Shown: positions 27,226 through 35,580, numbered from the stretch's first letter. The stretch is 64,000 nucleotides of DNA from Bacillus_P idriensis_A (GCF_050483325.1 NZ_JBCMYF010000006.1:1-64000); one strand, 5' to 3'. Numbers and translations are program-made. Notes: generated from the letters alone by a model not told the origin.

Positions 27226-27696
27226 TTATCAAAACCTCCTTCATTTAGGGTTCAACAGTTAGTTTTGCATGTTAAGCAGTTTTTCATACGCAGGATTTAA
27301 AAAGAGGCAGGGACAAAAGGTTTTCAGCCAAAGGAAAATCCGAACTATTATGTGAAATTCCAACTTGAATTTCGTTTTAGTTCGGATTTTTTCTTTGGCT
27401 CTTTTCATATGTCTGTTTGCGTATAGCTTGTTTCCACGATTTGATTTTTTTGCAACGGAAAGTGGAATCAACCGCATGCTATGATTCCGCGATTTAAGTT
27501 TTTGCACGGAACAGTGGAATCAACCAATCCCCTCTATTCTCCTGAAGAAGTCAAGGTCCTGCAGCGGAAAGGATTGGACATTATTTATCATGAAAAACAT
27601 CAAATTATGTGGAAATATCCCTTTCTTTCAATGGTTTTCGCCCTATTCAATATTCGGTTTTAATTCAGGAGATTATCGTTACGTCCCAGGCATTTT
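27226..27696. other. Intergenic stretch with hairpin and direct repeats
   Basis: Contains a nested hairpin (27326-27400) and a two-copy direct repeat of about 52 bp (27432-27473 and 27483-27524, sharing GTGGAATCAACC). A 60-codon open frame at 27481-27663 (ending IMWKYPFLSMVFALFNIRF) has no RBS and I do not recognise it. Confidence 0.5.
27326..27400. repeat. Long nested inverted repeat
   Basis: Outer arms 27326-27346 and 27379-27400 pair over about 21 bp with one bulge (AGCCAAAG...CCGAACT / AGTTCGG...CTTTGGCT); inner arms GAAATTC and GAATTTC form a second stem. It is preceded by GAGGCAGGGACAAAAG, like the GAGGCTGGGACA-headed intergenic repeats of other Firmicutes. Confidence 0.6.
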
Positions 27697-28740
27697 TCAT
27701 GATTCATTTTGCTTCAGATACCGTTTGTCCTTCATAAATAAACGCCAGAAGTAAAAGAACCCCGGAAAGAGAATTAAAAATCCAACGATGTAAGTAATAA
27801 ACACGGCGTGGAAGGTGTTAGGGTGTGTAAAGCCATCCTGGATGGATACATCAGGGTACAGCATATAAGGCAGGTGTGCCCGCCCGTATGCATAGCTTGC
27901 AAGAAAATATTGAATGGTTACAGCTACAACCGCGATTCTAGGTCTGCCTAGTGTTCTTTTGTCTTTTTGGGACGGCAAAAACAGAGCACCACCTGCAATC
28001 ATAAACATCGCAACAGATCCAATCAGGAAAGGCAAATACTTCATCATGTTCATATAGAGCCAGTTTGCCTCAGTTCGAAGGGTCAGCATAATTAAAAAAC
28101 CCATTATGAGGGATAACGGACCTAATATCAGGGCATCACGCCGATACACCTTATATGCTTCCGGTTCATTGGCAACATTTGAGTAATCAGAAAGCAGCAG
28201 CGATGACAGGAAGAGCGTGCTTGTAATCGCGAACCCGCTGAAGGCATAGGCATTTGGGCTGGTAAATAATTTGTCGAGCTGAAGCTGATGCGAACCGTTT
28301 ACTACTTCAATAAACCCGCCATGAGTGATGGGCAGAACCAGTAATAAAATAGCGGGAATAATGAAACCGGAAATCCCGGATACATAAGTAAGTGCTTTTT
28401 CATATCCCTTAGAGTAATGGGAGAATACGAGGAATCCGCTTCGAATCGCCAGAAGCAAGAGGATGATGCTTCCCGGTATGAGCAAGACGGTCCCCAGAAT
28501 AAACGTAGCACCGGGGAAAAAGCTGAAAAGCGCTACGACTATGGCAACAATAAATACATTCGTAACCTCCCAGGTAGGGGATAAATAACGATTGGCAATA
28601 TTGGTTGCGTTCGTCTTTTCTCTGTTAATGTAGATCATGGACCAAAAGCCTGCTCCGAAATCCATTGTCGCCATTACAGCGTAGATAAAAACAAAACCCC
28701 ATACAACTGTAATGGCGAGCAGTGCATCTGTTGTAATCAT
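27697..28740 (-). CDS. ythB: Cytochrome bd-type oxidase subunit II, YthB-like
   Basis: 347 residues, eight to nine membrane segments, CydB family: WGFVFIYAVMATMDFGAGFW at the N-terminus and TFHAVFITYIVGFLILFPGFFYFWRLF at the C-terminus. It partners the CydA-like protein upstream (21-bp gap). In B. subtilis ythAB sits between mntABCD and rpmE2, exactly as here, so this is the YthAB oxidase and not CydAB of the cydABCD operon. Confidence 0.88.
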   Translation of the reverse strand: MITTDALLAITVVWGFVFIYAVMATMDFGAGFWSMIYINREKTNATNIANRYLSPTWEVTNVFIVAIVVALFSFFPGATFILGTVLLIPGSIILLLLAIRSGFLVFSHYSKGYEKALTYVSGISGFIIPAILLLVLPITHGGFIEVVNGSHQLQLDKLFTSPNAYAFSGFAITSTLFLSSLLLSDYSNVANEPEAYKVYRRDALILGPLSLIMGFLIMLTLRTEANWLYMNMMKYLPFLIGSVAMFMIAGGALFLPSQKDKRTLGRPRIAVVAVTIQYFLASYAYGRAHLPYMLYPDVSIQDGFTHPNTFHAVFITYIVGFLILFPGFFYFWRLFMKDKRYLKQNES

Positions 28741-28761
28741 CCAAATAACGCCTCCATTTCT

Positions 28762-30117
28762 TTAATAAACACTTACGCCATTACCATCACCTGAAGTCTT
28801 ATCAAGTTCTTTTTCAACTGGATTCCGTTTGAAGTAATAGACCAGAACAAGTATGACAGCGAGTCCTAATATCGCATAAACAAGGGTGAAAAGAATAAAA
28901 AGGGTTCCGATTTGGCCGGAGGCTGTCACAACATCTTCTGTTTTCAGCAAACGATAAATAACCCAGGGCTGTCTTCCTGTGCAGGCAAAAATCCAGCCAA
29001 ACTCAATCGCAAGCATGGAAAGAATTCCTGAAGGAACAAAAAGGACGAGCATCCATTTAGGAAAGTGCGGACGCTTCAATAGTTTGTACCAGAAGAATCC
29101 AAGAAGAGACAGGAAAATCAGCAGGCTGCCGATTCCAACCATTCCATTGAACAGCGTATGTACAAACAGCGGGGGCCAGTATTCCTCAGGAAAATCATTC
29201 AAGCCAATAACTTCGGTTTCAAAGCTGTTGTCAGCTAAAAAGCTCAGAGCCCAAGGGATTTCAATGCCCCATTTAACCTCCTGTGTTTCCCGGTCTGTAA
29301 AGCCTCCAATTGCAAGGGGGGCATATGTCTGAGTTTCAAATAAACCTTCAGCAGCTGCGAGCTTCTCAGGCTGATATTCATGGAGCATTTGCGCTGATTC
29401 ATGCCCATTCAAAGCAGTAATAAATGAGAAAATCCCCCCTACAACAAGACCCATCATTAATGCTTTGCGGTGAAAACGGTAAAGGCGTTCATTTTTCATA
29501 TTTCTCAGCATCTTATAAGCTGATATCGAAGCAATCACAAATGCACCTGTCATAAACGCTGAAACCACTACATGTCCAGCTGTAACGATAAAGCTTGGAT
29601 TGAAAAAGGCAGCCCAAGGGTCAACATCAACAATTTCCCCGTTCTCAATTCTGAATCCGGCTGGCGTGCCTTCGAATGCATGAACATTTGTAATTAAGAT
29701 GGCGGAGGCTGCAGCCCCGAGCAGGACAAGTGAAACACTGACAATTCTCATCCGGGGAGAAATTCTGTCAGCTGCGTAAACGTAAATTGACATAAACAAG
29801 GCTTCCACAAAAAAAGCATAGATTTCTATTTGAAACGGCAGTGCCATAACACGTCCGATAACCTCCATAAAACCGGGCCATAACAAAGCAAGCTGCACAC
29901 CTGCGATTGTTCCTGTAGGAATCGCAACTCCGAGGAGCACGGCCTGTCCTTTTGTCCATCTTTTTGCCATGACTGCATAATCATGATCCTTTGTTTTTTG
30001 AAACAGCAGCTCTGCTATTAAAATCATAAGAGGGAGGCCTACACCGAGCGATGCAAAAATAATATGAAAGCCCATCGTCGTCCCGAACAAGGATCTGGCA
30101 AGTACGAGATCATCCAT
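28762..30117 (-). CDS. ythA: Cytochrome bd-type oxidase subunit I, YthA-like
   Basis: 451 residues, nine or so membrane segments, CydA family with the short Q-loop of the cyanide-insensitive type. His18 in MGFHIIFASLGVG corresponds to the axial heme ligand of the N-terminal helix; ALNGHESAQMLHEYQPEKLAA is the quinol-loop region. The C-terminal motif reads GWIFACTGRQPW, where canonical CydA has Glu two residues before GRQPW (E445 in E. coli, heme b595 ligand); here that place is Cys-Thr. The start chosen is the ATG at 30117; an ATG eight codons earlier is also open. Confidence 0.88.
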   Translation of the reverse strand: MDDLVLARSLFGTTMGFHIIFASLGVGLPLMILIAELLFQKTKDHDYAVMAKRWTKGQAVLLGVAIPTGTIAGVQLALLWPGFMEVIGRVMALPFQIEIYAFFVEALFMSIYVYAADRISPRMRIVSVSLVLLGAAASAILITNVHAFEGTPAGFRIENGEIVDVDPWAAFFNPSFIVTAGHVVVSAFMTGAFVIASISAYKMLRNMKNERLYRFHRKALMMGLVVGGIFSFITALNGHESAQMLHEYQPEKLAAAEGLFETQTYAPLAIGGFTDRETQEVKWGIEIPWALSFLADNSFETEVIGLNDFPEEYWPPLFVHTLFNGMVGIGSLLIFLSLLGFFWYKLLKRPHFPKWMLVLFVPSGILSMLAIEFGWIFACTGRQPWVIYRLLKTEDVVTASGQIGTLFILFTLVYAILGLAVILVLVYYFKRNPVEKELDKTSGDGNGVSVY

Positions 30118-30221
30118 CTGTTTTCCGCCTTTCTTTACCATGGTTGTAACAATCTTTCCTTATTGTCCGCATTTTTCCAGAAAATATGCTATTAATGTTT
30201 CATTCTTTGCAGGCAGGCACG

Positions 30222-30250
30222 TTGACAAATTTCCTCAAAAAGAGTATAAT
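30222..30250 (+). promoter_or_regulatory. SigA promoter of rpmE2
   Basis: Perfect TTGACA (30222-30227), 17-bp spacer, perfect TATAAT (30245-30250). A Zur box begins three bases downstream. Confidence 0.85.
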
Positions 30251-30252
30251 AT

Positions 30253-30273
30253 AAAACGTAATAATTACGATTA
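30253..30273 (+). promoter_or_regulatory. Zur box of rpmE2
   Basis: Core CGTAATAATTACG with flanking A/T arms, matching the known Zur operator. It covers the start of transcription, so zinc-loaded Zur would block the promoter. Confidence 0.88.
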
Positions 30274-30287
30274 AAGGAGTGCTGAAT

Positions 30288-30530
30288 ATGAAACAGGGTA
30301 TCCATCCGGATTATCATAAAGTAGTATATATGGACACAAACAGCGGCTTTAAATTCTTGAGCGGTTCCACACAGAAATCAAATGAAACAACAGAGTGGGA
30401 AGACGGCAATACGTACCCGCTGATCAAAATCGAAATCAGCTCAGACACACATCCGTTCTACACAGGTCGCCAGAAATTCGCAGACCGCGACGGACGCGCA
30501 GAACGCTTCAAGAAAAAATACAACATGTAA
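30288..30530 (+). CDS. rpmE2: Ribosomal protein L31 type B (zinc-free)
   Basis: 80 residues. It lacks the CxxC pairs of zinc-binding L31 and carries the type-B signature HPDYHKVVYMDTNSGFKFLSGST. In B. subtilis (YtiA) it replaces zinc-containing L31 on the ribosome when zinc is short and lets zinc be mobilised. The start is the ATG after AAAGGAGTGC. Directly controlled by the Zur box upstream. Confidence 0.95.
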   Translation: MKQGIHPDYHKVVYMDTNSGFKFLSGSTQKSNETTEWEDGNTYPLIKIEISSDTHPFYTGRQKFADRDGRAERFKKKYNM

Positions 30531-30535
30531 TAAGA

Positions 30536-30574
30536 CAGCCCGGGAGCAAATTGTTCCAGGGCATCTTTTTTATG
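30536..30574 (+). terminator. Imperfect terminator after rpmE2
   Basis: GCCCGGGAGC-AAATT-GTTCCAGGGC then ATCTTTTTTA. Mismatches suggest partial read-through into the COG0523 gene that follows. Confidence 0.6.
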
Positions 30575-30603
30575 TGATATTCTAAACGCAGGGAGGTTTT
30601 TGC

Positions 30604-31524
30604 ATGAAGAAATTACCCGTTTATACGGTCAGCGGATTTTTAGGAAGCGGCAAAACAACGCTTCTTGTAAAAATGGCGCATGAGCTGAAAAATAGAGGAC
30701 AAAAAGTAGGCATTATCTTAAATGAACTTGGTGATGAGAACGTTGAAAAGCATTTATTCAAAAATCAGCAGGTCCACGAGCTCTTAAATGGCTGCATTTG
30801 CTGCACCATTCAGGATGATCTTGTGAAGACACTAAAAGCTTTTAAATCAGAGCAATCTGTTGACGTTCTTCTTATAGAAGGAACAGGAGTGGCGAATCCG
30901 CTTGAAATCAAAGATGTGCTCCTTTCACCTTCACTGATTGATGATTTTGAGCTGATCTCGATGATCGGAATTGTTGATTCCAGTCATTACCTTGACTATC
31001 AAAGCATGTTCTCAAGCTCAAAGGAAATCCGGTCCCTGCTAAAGGAACAGATTATATCATCTGATTTTATCATCCTTAACAAAATCGATCTTGCAGGAGA
31101 AAAAGAGCTGGAAAAAGTAAAAAAGAAGATTCGCAGTACTGTTACCGATGATGTTGAAATCTATGATGCAGCTTATGGTGAGGTACCGTTTGAAAAACTG
31201 ATGGAAAATCGTCATGCTGCCCTGACACTCAGTGAAGAGCAAGGCCACCATCACCATCATCACTCCATTGGCACGATCAAGATTGAGAATCCGCAGATCA
31301 TGGATCTTTCAGAGCTTGAGTCTCTGCTTAGAGATATAGAGGGTCTCATTCGTGCAAAAGGACATCTTTTAGTCGAAGGTACAATGAGGGAAATGCAGTA
31401 TGCTGCCGGGAAAGCTGTTTTATCAGAAGAAGTGATTGAGAGCGAAAAGACTGTTCTCATATTAATCGGGCAGAACCTGCCTGCAGATAAAATAAAGCAG
31501 ATATTTGTAAAGAGTCATACATAA
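30604..31524 (+). CDS. COG0523 (CobW-like) metal-handling GTPase with a natural His6 tract
   Basis: 306 residues, G3E GTPase. Walker A GFLGSGKTT (11-19), metal motif GCICC (63-67, Cys64/66/67), ILNKIDL base-recognition motif near 156. A run of six histidines (215-220) sits in the linker before the C-terminal CobW domain. COG0523 proteins deliver zinc or other metals to client enzymes. It is shorter than the ZagA/YciC type. RBS GGGAGG before the ATG. It follows rpmE2 and is probably read from the same Zur-controlled promoter. Confidence 0.9.
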   Translation: MKKLPVYTVSGFLGSGKTTLLVKMAHELKNRGQKVGIILNELGDENVEKHLFKNQQVHELLNGCICCTIQDDLVKTLKAFKSEQSVDVLLIEGTGVANPLEIKDVLLSPSLIDDFELISMIGIVDSSHYLDYQSMFSSSKEIRSLLKEQIISSDFIILNKIDLAGEKELEKVKKKIRSTVTDDVEIYDAAYGEVPFEKLMENRHAALTLSEEQGHHHHHHSIGTIKIENPQIMDLSELESLLRDIEGLIRAKGHLLVEGTMREMQYAAGKAVLSEEVIESEKTVLILIGQNLPADKIKQIFVKSHT

Positions 31525-31525
31525 A

Positions 31526-31558
31526 AAATACCGGCCGAGTGGCCGGTATTTTTTTTAT
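31526..31558. terminator. Bidirectional terminator between COG0523 gene and znuA
   Basis: ATACCGGCC-GAGT-GGCCGGTAT with A-run before and T-run after; the T-run overlaps the znuA stop codon. Confidence 0.9.
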
Positions 31559-32622
31559 TGAAGTGCTGTTTTTAATGTTTCAAGATTGCGCTTCATGATG
31601 CTGAAATAATCTTCCTTGTTCTTCAAATCTTCTTCTGTAATGGTTTCAAGGTTTGAAAGTGTAAGACTTTCAGCGCCAATCTCATTTCTGACAATATCGG
31701 AAATTTTACTGTCTATGTTGTTTTCAAAGATGACGTAGCGGATATTATGCTCTTTTGCCGTTTCAACGATTGTTTGAAGCTGCTTTTGGGATGGCTCCTG
31801 TGTTGGAGAAAGACCCAGAACGCTGATCTGCTCAATGCCATAGCGTTCTTCCCAGTATCCGTATGCTGCATGTGAGACCAATAGTTCTTTCTTGTCAGCG
31901 GCAGCTATTGATTCTTTGAAATCAGCATCCAGTTTTTCAAGGTCTGCTTTAACTGTCTGGAAATTCTTCTCGAATTCTTCCTTTGATTCGGGCTGCAGCT
32001 CTGTTAGTCCATTTTTAATGTTTTCAGCCATTTCAACGGCAAGAAGAGGGTCAAGCCAGATGTGGGGATCTTTGTCGCCGTGATCGTGAGCATGTTCGTC
32101 ATGCCCCTCTTCAGAGTGCTCTTCTTCGTGAGCATGTTCGTCATGTCCCTCTTCAGAGTGCTCTTCTTCGTGAGCATGTTCGTCATGTCCCTCTTCAGAG
32201 TGCTCTTCTTCGTGAGCATGGTCATCATGCCCCTCTTCAGAGTGTGAGGAATCAGCAAGCTCAATTCCTTCGCCGGCCTTGATGATTTTTACATCCTCAG
32301 ATTTCAGGGTTTCAGTTGCTTTGTCTGCAAATCCTTCCAAACCAAATCCTGAGTAGATAAATGCACCTGCTTCAGCTATTGCCACCATATCTTTTGTAGA
32401 CGGTTCATATGTGTGGGCGTCTGAATTTGCAGGGTAGACACTTTCAACTTCTATGACGTCTCCGCCAATCTTTTTGGCAAAATCCTGAATAGGAAAAATA
32501 GTTGCATAAACCTTCAGCTTGTCCCCGCCGTCTTCAGAAGAAGAATTTCCGCTGTCTGCACAACCAGCAAGTACAGATCCCATCATAAGGACCAGAGTCA
32601 TAATTAAACCTGTTTTTTTCAT
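31555..32622 (-). CDS. znuA: Zinc-binding lipoprotein, ZnuA/AdcA type
   Basis: 355 residues. Lipobox LAGC (Cys21). Metal ligands: His in SDAHTYEPS, His in KDPHIWLDP, His in VSHAAYGYW and Asp/Glu near the C-terminus. Between the first two lies an unusually long His/Glu-rich loop (about 130-195) made of four copies of HSEEGHDEHAHEEE. No znuB/znuC permease or ATPase genes are adjacent; they must be elsewhere. A Zur box precedes it. A His-rich loop of this kind marks zinc specificity in the cluster A-I family. Confidence 0.92.
   Translation of the reverse strand: MKKTGLIMTLVLMMGSVLAGCADSGNSSSEDGGDKLKVYATIFPIQDFAKKIGGDVIEVESVYPANSDAHTYEPSTKDMVAIAEAGAFIYSGFGLEGFADKATETLKSEDVKIIKAGEGIELADSSHSEEGHDDHAHEEEHSEEGHDEHAHEEEHSEEGHDEHAHEEEHSEEGHDEHAHDHGDKDPHIWLDPLLAVEMAENIKNGLTELQPESKEEFEKNFQTVKADLEKLDADFKESIAAADKKELLVSHAAYGYWEERYGIEQISVLGLSPTQEPSQKQLQTIVETAKEHNIRYVIFENNIDSKISDIVRNEIGAESLTLSNLETITEEDLKNKEDYFSIMKRNLETLKTALQ
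32085..32252. repeat. Tandem 42-bp repeat within znuA
   Basis: Four consecutive units with a period of exactly 42 bp (starts 32085, 32127, 32169, 32211), nearly identical at DNA level, encoding the 14-residue His loop unit. In-frame copy number change is likely among strains. Confidence 0.92.
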
Positions 32623-32670
32623 TTTATACTCCTTATATATATAAAGATTTCGTTCCTTTTACCTAAATTA

Positions 32671-32689
32671 TATCGTAACATTTACGATT
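32671..32689 (-). promoter_or_regulatory. Zur box of znuA
   Basis: TCGTAACATTTACGA, two mismatches from the consensus dyad, about 50 bp before znuA. A second half-site CCGTAAATTA follows at 32696. Confidence 0.75.
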
Positions 32690-32736
32690 TGAGAACCGTA
32701 AATTATCCAATGAAAAAAGAAAAATCATTCTCACAA

Positions 32737-33912
32737 TTATGAAAAAGCAGGCAGCGGGTCTGGCATAGAAGTCCAGTCCTCTTTCATTTCACTGTCAATT
32801 AACAGACATTTATCAAGAGAAGTCTCCACCTGGCTGCGGTCAAGATCAATTCCGATAAAAACGAGTTCTGTCATCCGGTCTCCGAATTCCGCGTCCCAGC
32901 GTTCAAGCAGCTCAGGCTCTTCCTGCAGGGTTTGGATCCGCTCTTCCTCCGAATAAGCTGCCACCCACTCCCCTGCTCCCTGAATCATGATGGATGTGCC
33001 TGCCTGTGACAGAAGGCCGGATGTATCATTTCTTGATGCAAGCCAGAAAAATCCTTTTGCCCTTACAACGTCCTGAGGCCAATTTTCAAGCCAGCTCATG
33101 AACCTCTCCGGATGAAACGGCTTCCGTCTTCTGTAAACAAAGGAGGAAATGCCGTATTCCTCTGTCTCCGGCACATGTTCTTCGTTAAGTTCTTTGATCC
33201 AGCCTGCAGACTGGCTTACTTTGTCAAAGTCAAATCTGTTTGTGTTCAGGATCTCAGAAAGCGGAACGCGGCTGTAAGCTGTTTTCAAAATCTTTGCATC
33301 CGGGTTTAGTTTTCGCAGTACACCATATAATTCGTTCACATCTTCTTCTTCCAGCAAATCCGTTTTGTTCAGAAGAAGAACGTCTGCAAATTCAATCTGG
33401 TCAATCAGAAGGTCAATAACTTCTCTTGTATCGTTTTCATCTGTTCCCTGTTTCCGGTCCAGAAGATTTTCACCAGAAGAGAAATCCTCCCAGAATCGGT
33501 TTCCGTCCACAACCGTTACCATCGTATCCAAACGGCAGAATGAAGACAGATCAATGCCTATTTCCTCGTCAATGTAAGTAAATGTCTGAGCGACAGGCAC
33601 CGGTTCGCTGATGCCGGATGATTCAATCACAATGTAGTCGATGTTCCCTTCTTTCACAAGACGCCCGACCTCAATCATCAGGTCTTCGCGCAGCGTGCAG
33701 CAAATACAGCCATTCTGCATTTCAACCAGTTTTTCTTCCGTCCGGCTGATGGTATTTTTAATCAGGCTTCCGTCAATGTTGATTTCGCTCATATCATTGA
33801 CGATTACAGCGATTCGTCTGTTTTCTTTGTTCTCAAGAATATGCTTTAATAGTGTCGTTTTTCCGGCACCAAGATATCCGCTTAATACCGTAACGGGAAT
33901 TTGTTTGCTCAT
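32737..33912 (-). CDS. Zinc metallochaperone GTPase, ZagA/YciC-like (copy 1)
   Basis: 391 residues, long-form COG0523. Walker A GYLGAGKTT (12-20), GCICCTLREDL (68-78), LLLNKTDL, and the C-terminal CobW domain. Collinear with ZagA (YciC) of B. subtilis and with the second copy at 45.7 kb, from which it differs throughout. ZagA responds to ZTP and supplies zinc to the folate enzyme FolE; it is among the most strongly zinc-repressed genes. RBS TTGGAGG. Its own Zur box lies 20 bp before the start. Confidence 0.9.
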   Translation of the reverse strand: MSKQIPVTVLSGYLGAGKTTLLKHILENKENRRIAVIVNDMSEINIDGSLIKNTISRTEEKLVEMQNGCICCTLREDLMIEVGRLVKEGNIDYIVIESSGISEPVPVAQTFTYIDEEIGIDLSSFCRLDTMVTVVDGNRFWEDFSSGENLLDRKQGTDENDTREVIDLLIDQIEFADVLLLNKTDLLEEEDVNELYGVLRKLNPDAKILKTAYSRVPLSEILNTNRFDFDKVSQSAGWIKELNEEHVPETEEYGISSFVYRRRKPFHPERFMSWLENWPQDVVRAKGFFWLASRNDTSGLLSQAGTSIMIQGAGEWVAAYSEEERIQTLQEEPELLERWDAEFGDRMTELVFIGIDLDRSQVETSLDKCLLIDSEMKEDWTSMPDPLPAFS

Positions 33913-33930
33913 CGTTATCCTCCAAAAAAT

Positions 33931-33952
33931 AAATAGTAATCATTACGATTTA
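33931..33952 (-). promoter_or_regulatory. Zur box of the zagA-like copy 1
   Basis: On the minus strand TCGTAATGATTACTA, one mismatch in the dyad, within 40 bp of the start codon. Confidence 0.85.
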
Positions 33953-34058
33953 CATCATATAGCAAAACGCGGCTAAAAAACAAGTGTTATGATATAGTAA
34001 ATAAAAAGCTGCTCATTACGGGCAGCCCAACTATACCATTTTATAAGGAGAATAGCAG

Positions 34059-34622
34059 ATGAGATTGTTAGAAGAAATGATTGAACACAATTCCCAGTTT
34101 GTAGAAAAGCGAGACTACGAAAAATACCAGACAACAAAATTCCCTGACAAAAAAATGGTCATTTTAACTTGCATGGATACAAGACTTGTCGAGCTTCTTC
34201 CGCAGGCAATGAACGTCAAGAACGGCGATGTTAAAATTGTCAAAAGTGCCGGTGCGATTGTTGCCCATCCGTTTGGGAGTATCATGAGAAGCATTCTTGT
34301 AGCAGTTATGGAGCTTGGAGCAGACGAAGTATGCGTCGTCGGACACCATGACTGCGGCATGAGTGCCCTAAATCCGGAGTCATTTCTTGAAAAAGCAAAA
34401 AACCGGGGGATTACCCAGGATAAAATCGATACGCTCCGTTATTCAGGTATTCAGCTTGACGATTGGCTGAAAGGGTTTAATAAAGTCGAAGACAGTGTAA
34501 AACACAGTGTAGACGTTATCCGCAATCACCCATTGCTTCCGGCTGATGTTCCTGTACACGGTCTTGTGATTGATCCGTCTACAGGAAAGCTTGATTTAGT
34601 AGTGGACGGCTACGGCGTCTGA
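34059..34622 (+). CDS. ytiB: Beta-class carbonic anhydrase
   Basis: 187 residues. Zinc ligands Cys38 (CMDTR, with the Asp40-Arg42 dyad), His95 and Cys98 (HHDCGM) are all present. Interconverts CO2 and bicarbonate. B. subtilis YtiB occupies the same place between rpmE2 and ytjA. RBS AAGGAG. A zinc-dependent enzyme, it has no Zur box and belongs to the conserved backbone. Confidence 0.93.
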   Translation: MRLLEEMIEHNSQFVEKRDYEKYQTTKFPDKKMVILTCMDTRLVELLPQAMNVKNGDVKIVKSAGAIVAHPFGSIMRSILVAVMELGADEVCVVGHHDCGMSALNPESFLEKAKNRGITQDKIDTLRYSGIQLDDWLKGFNKVEDSVKHSVDVIRNHPLLPADVPVHGLVIDPSTGKLDLVVDGYGV

Positions 34623-34840
34623 TCCTTCTTTTCCGGAACCGGATCAAACCCGCCGGGATGAAAAGGATGGCACTTCAGGATTCTCTTTACGGTCAGATAA
34701 CCGCCTTTTAAAGCCCCAAACCGTTTGACTGATTCGAGCCCGTAGTGGGAGCATGTCGGATAAAAACGGCACGACGGGGGTTTCAGCGGCGACAGGAATT
34801 TCTGATAAAAGCGGATCAGTGCGATAAACAGCTGTTTCAT
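34610..34840 (-). CDS. yidD: Membrane protein insertion efficiency factor YidD
   Basis: 76 residues. The signature LIRFYQKFLSPLKPPSCRFYPTCSHYGLESVKRFG...GGYLTVKRILKCHPFHPGGFDPVP is diagnostic of YidD (YtjA). It overlaps the end of the convergent carbonic anhydrase gene by 13 bp. RBS AGAGAGGTGATC. Confidence 0.95.
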   Translation of the reverse strand: MKQLFIALIRFYQKFLSPLKPPSCRFYPTCSHYGLESVKRFGALKGGYLTVKRILKCHPFHPGGFDPVPEKKDQTP

Positions 34841-34980
34841 TTTTGATCACCTCTCTGTATGCCTTTAGTATACTGCAAGAGAGAAAAAGTTAAAATTGGA
34901 AACACTTATTCAGACAAAAGTGATGAATTTTATCGGAATTAATTGTATGATAAAGAGAGACGTAATAAAGGAGTGGTACT

Positions 34981-35454
34981 ATGCCATCAGTTGAAAGCTT
35001 TGACCTTGATCATAATGCAGTCGTTGCCCCGTATGTCAGACATTGCGGCGTTCATAAAGTAGGAACAGACGGACTGGTTAATAAATTTGATATCCGCTTC
35101 TGCCAACCGAATAAGCAGGCAATGAAGCCGGATGTGATCCACACACTTGAGCATTTGCTTGCATTCAACATCCGTACGCATGCAGAAAAGTACGATCACT
35201 TTGATATTATCGACATCTCGCCAATGGGCTGCCAGACCGGCTACTATCTGGTAGTGAGCGGTGAGCCGAAGGTGGAGGAAATTATTGATCTTCTTGAAGA
35301 TACTCTAAAAGATGCCATCGAAATTACTGAAATCCCGGCAGCCAACGAAAAGCAGTGCGGCCAGGCTAAACTTCATGATTTAGAAGGAGCCAAGCGACTG
35401 ATGCGTTTCTGGCTTGATCAGGATAAAAAGGAATTGGCGAAGGTATTTGGATAA
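34981..35454 (+). CDS. luxS: S-ribosylhomocysteine lyase
   Basis: 157 residues. Metal site His54-x-x-Glu57-His58 (HTLEH) and Cys126 (KQCGQAK) are intact. Cleaves S-ribosylhomocysteine to homocysteine and DPD, the AI-2 precursor, in the activated methyl cycle. Same position as in B. subtilis. RBS AAAGGAGTGG. Followed by a strong terminator; the cnt genes start after it. Confidence 0.96.
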   Translation: MPSVESFDLDHNAVVAPYVRHCGVHKVGTDGLVNKFDIRFCQPNKQAMKPDVIHTLEHLLAFNIRTHAEKYDHFDIIDISPMGCQTGYYLVVSGEPKVEEIIDLLEDTLKDAIEITEIPAANEKQCGQAKLHDLEGAKRLMRFWLDQDKKELAKVFG

Positions 35455-35462
35455 GTACAGAA

Positions 35463-35499
35463 AGCAGTGCCCTGTGATGCAGGGCGCTGTTTTTTTTTG
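35463..35499 (+). terminator. Terminator of luxS
   Basis: CAGTGCCCTG-TGATG-CAGGGCGCTG followed by nine Ts. Confidence 0.93.
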
Positions 35500-35514
35500 A
35501 GCCTTTTTACCTGA

Positions 35515-35544
35515 TTGACGTGAGAAAGAAGAGAATGATACACT
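35515..35544 (+). promoter_or_regulatory. Promoter of cntLM
   Basis: TTGACG, 18-bp spacer, extended -10 TG-A-TACACT. The Zur box begins three bases further on. Confidence 0.55.
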
Positions 35545-35546
35545 TC

Positions 35547-35567
35547 AAATCGTAATTATTACGTTTT
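35547..35567 (+). promoter_or_regulatory. Zur box of cntLM
   Basis: TCGTAATTATTACGT, one mismatch from a perfect dyad, directly before the cntL RBS. Confidence 0.88.
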
Positions 35568-35580
35568 GAGGAGAGGTAAT

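Noticed and set aside
32062..32247. Plus-strand open frame with VSMFVMSLFRVLFF repeats opposite znuA
   Set aside because: It is the complementary reading of the 42-bp repeat in znuA; it has no RBS, and the minus-strand lipoprotein explains the sequence.
32085..32252. CRISPR-like array
   Set aside because: The 42-bp units follow each other without spacers and keep the znuA reading frame, so this is a coding tandem repeat.
34006..34030. GCTGC/GCAGC hairpin with T-run on the minus strand before the carbonic anhydrase gene
   Set aside because: It would terminate minus-strand transcription in a place where no minus-strand gene ends, so it is probably chance.
35463..35580. Possible genomic island boundary (att site) after luxS
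   Set aside because: I looked for direct repeats, a tRNA gene or an integrase near the cnt genes and saw none; the island appears to be assembled without a recognisable mobile element in this window.
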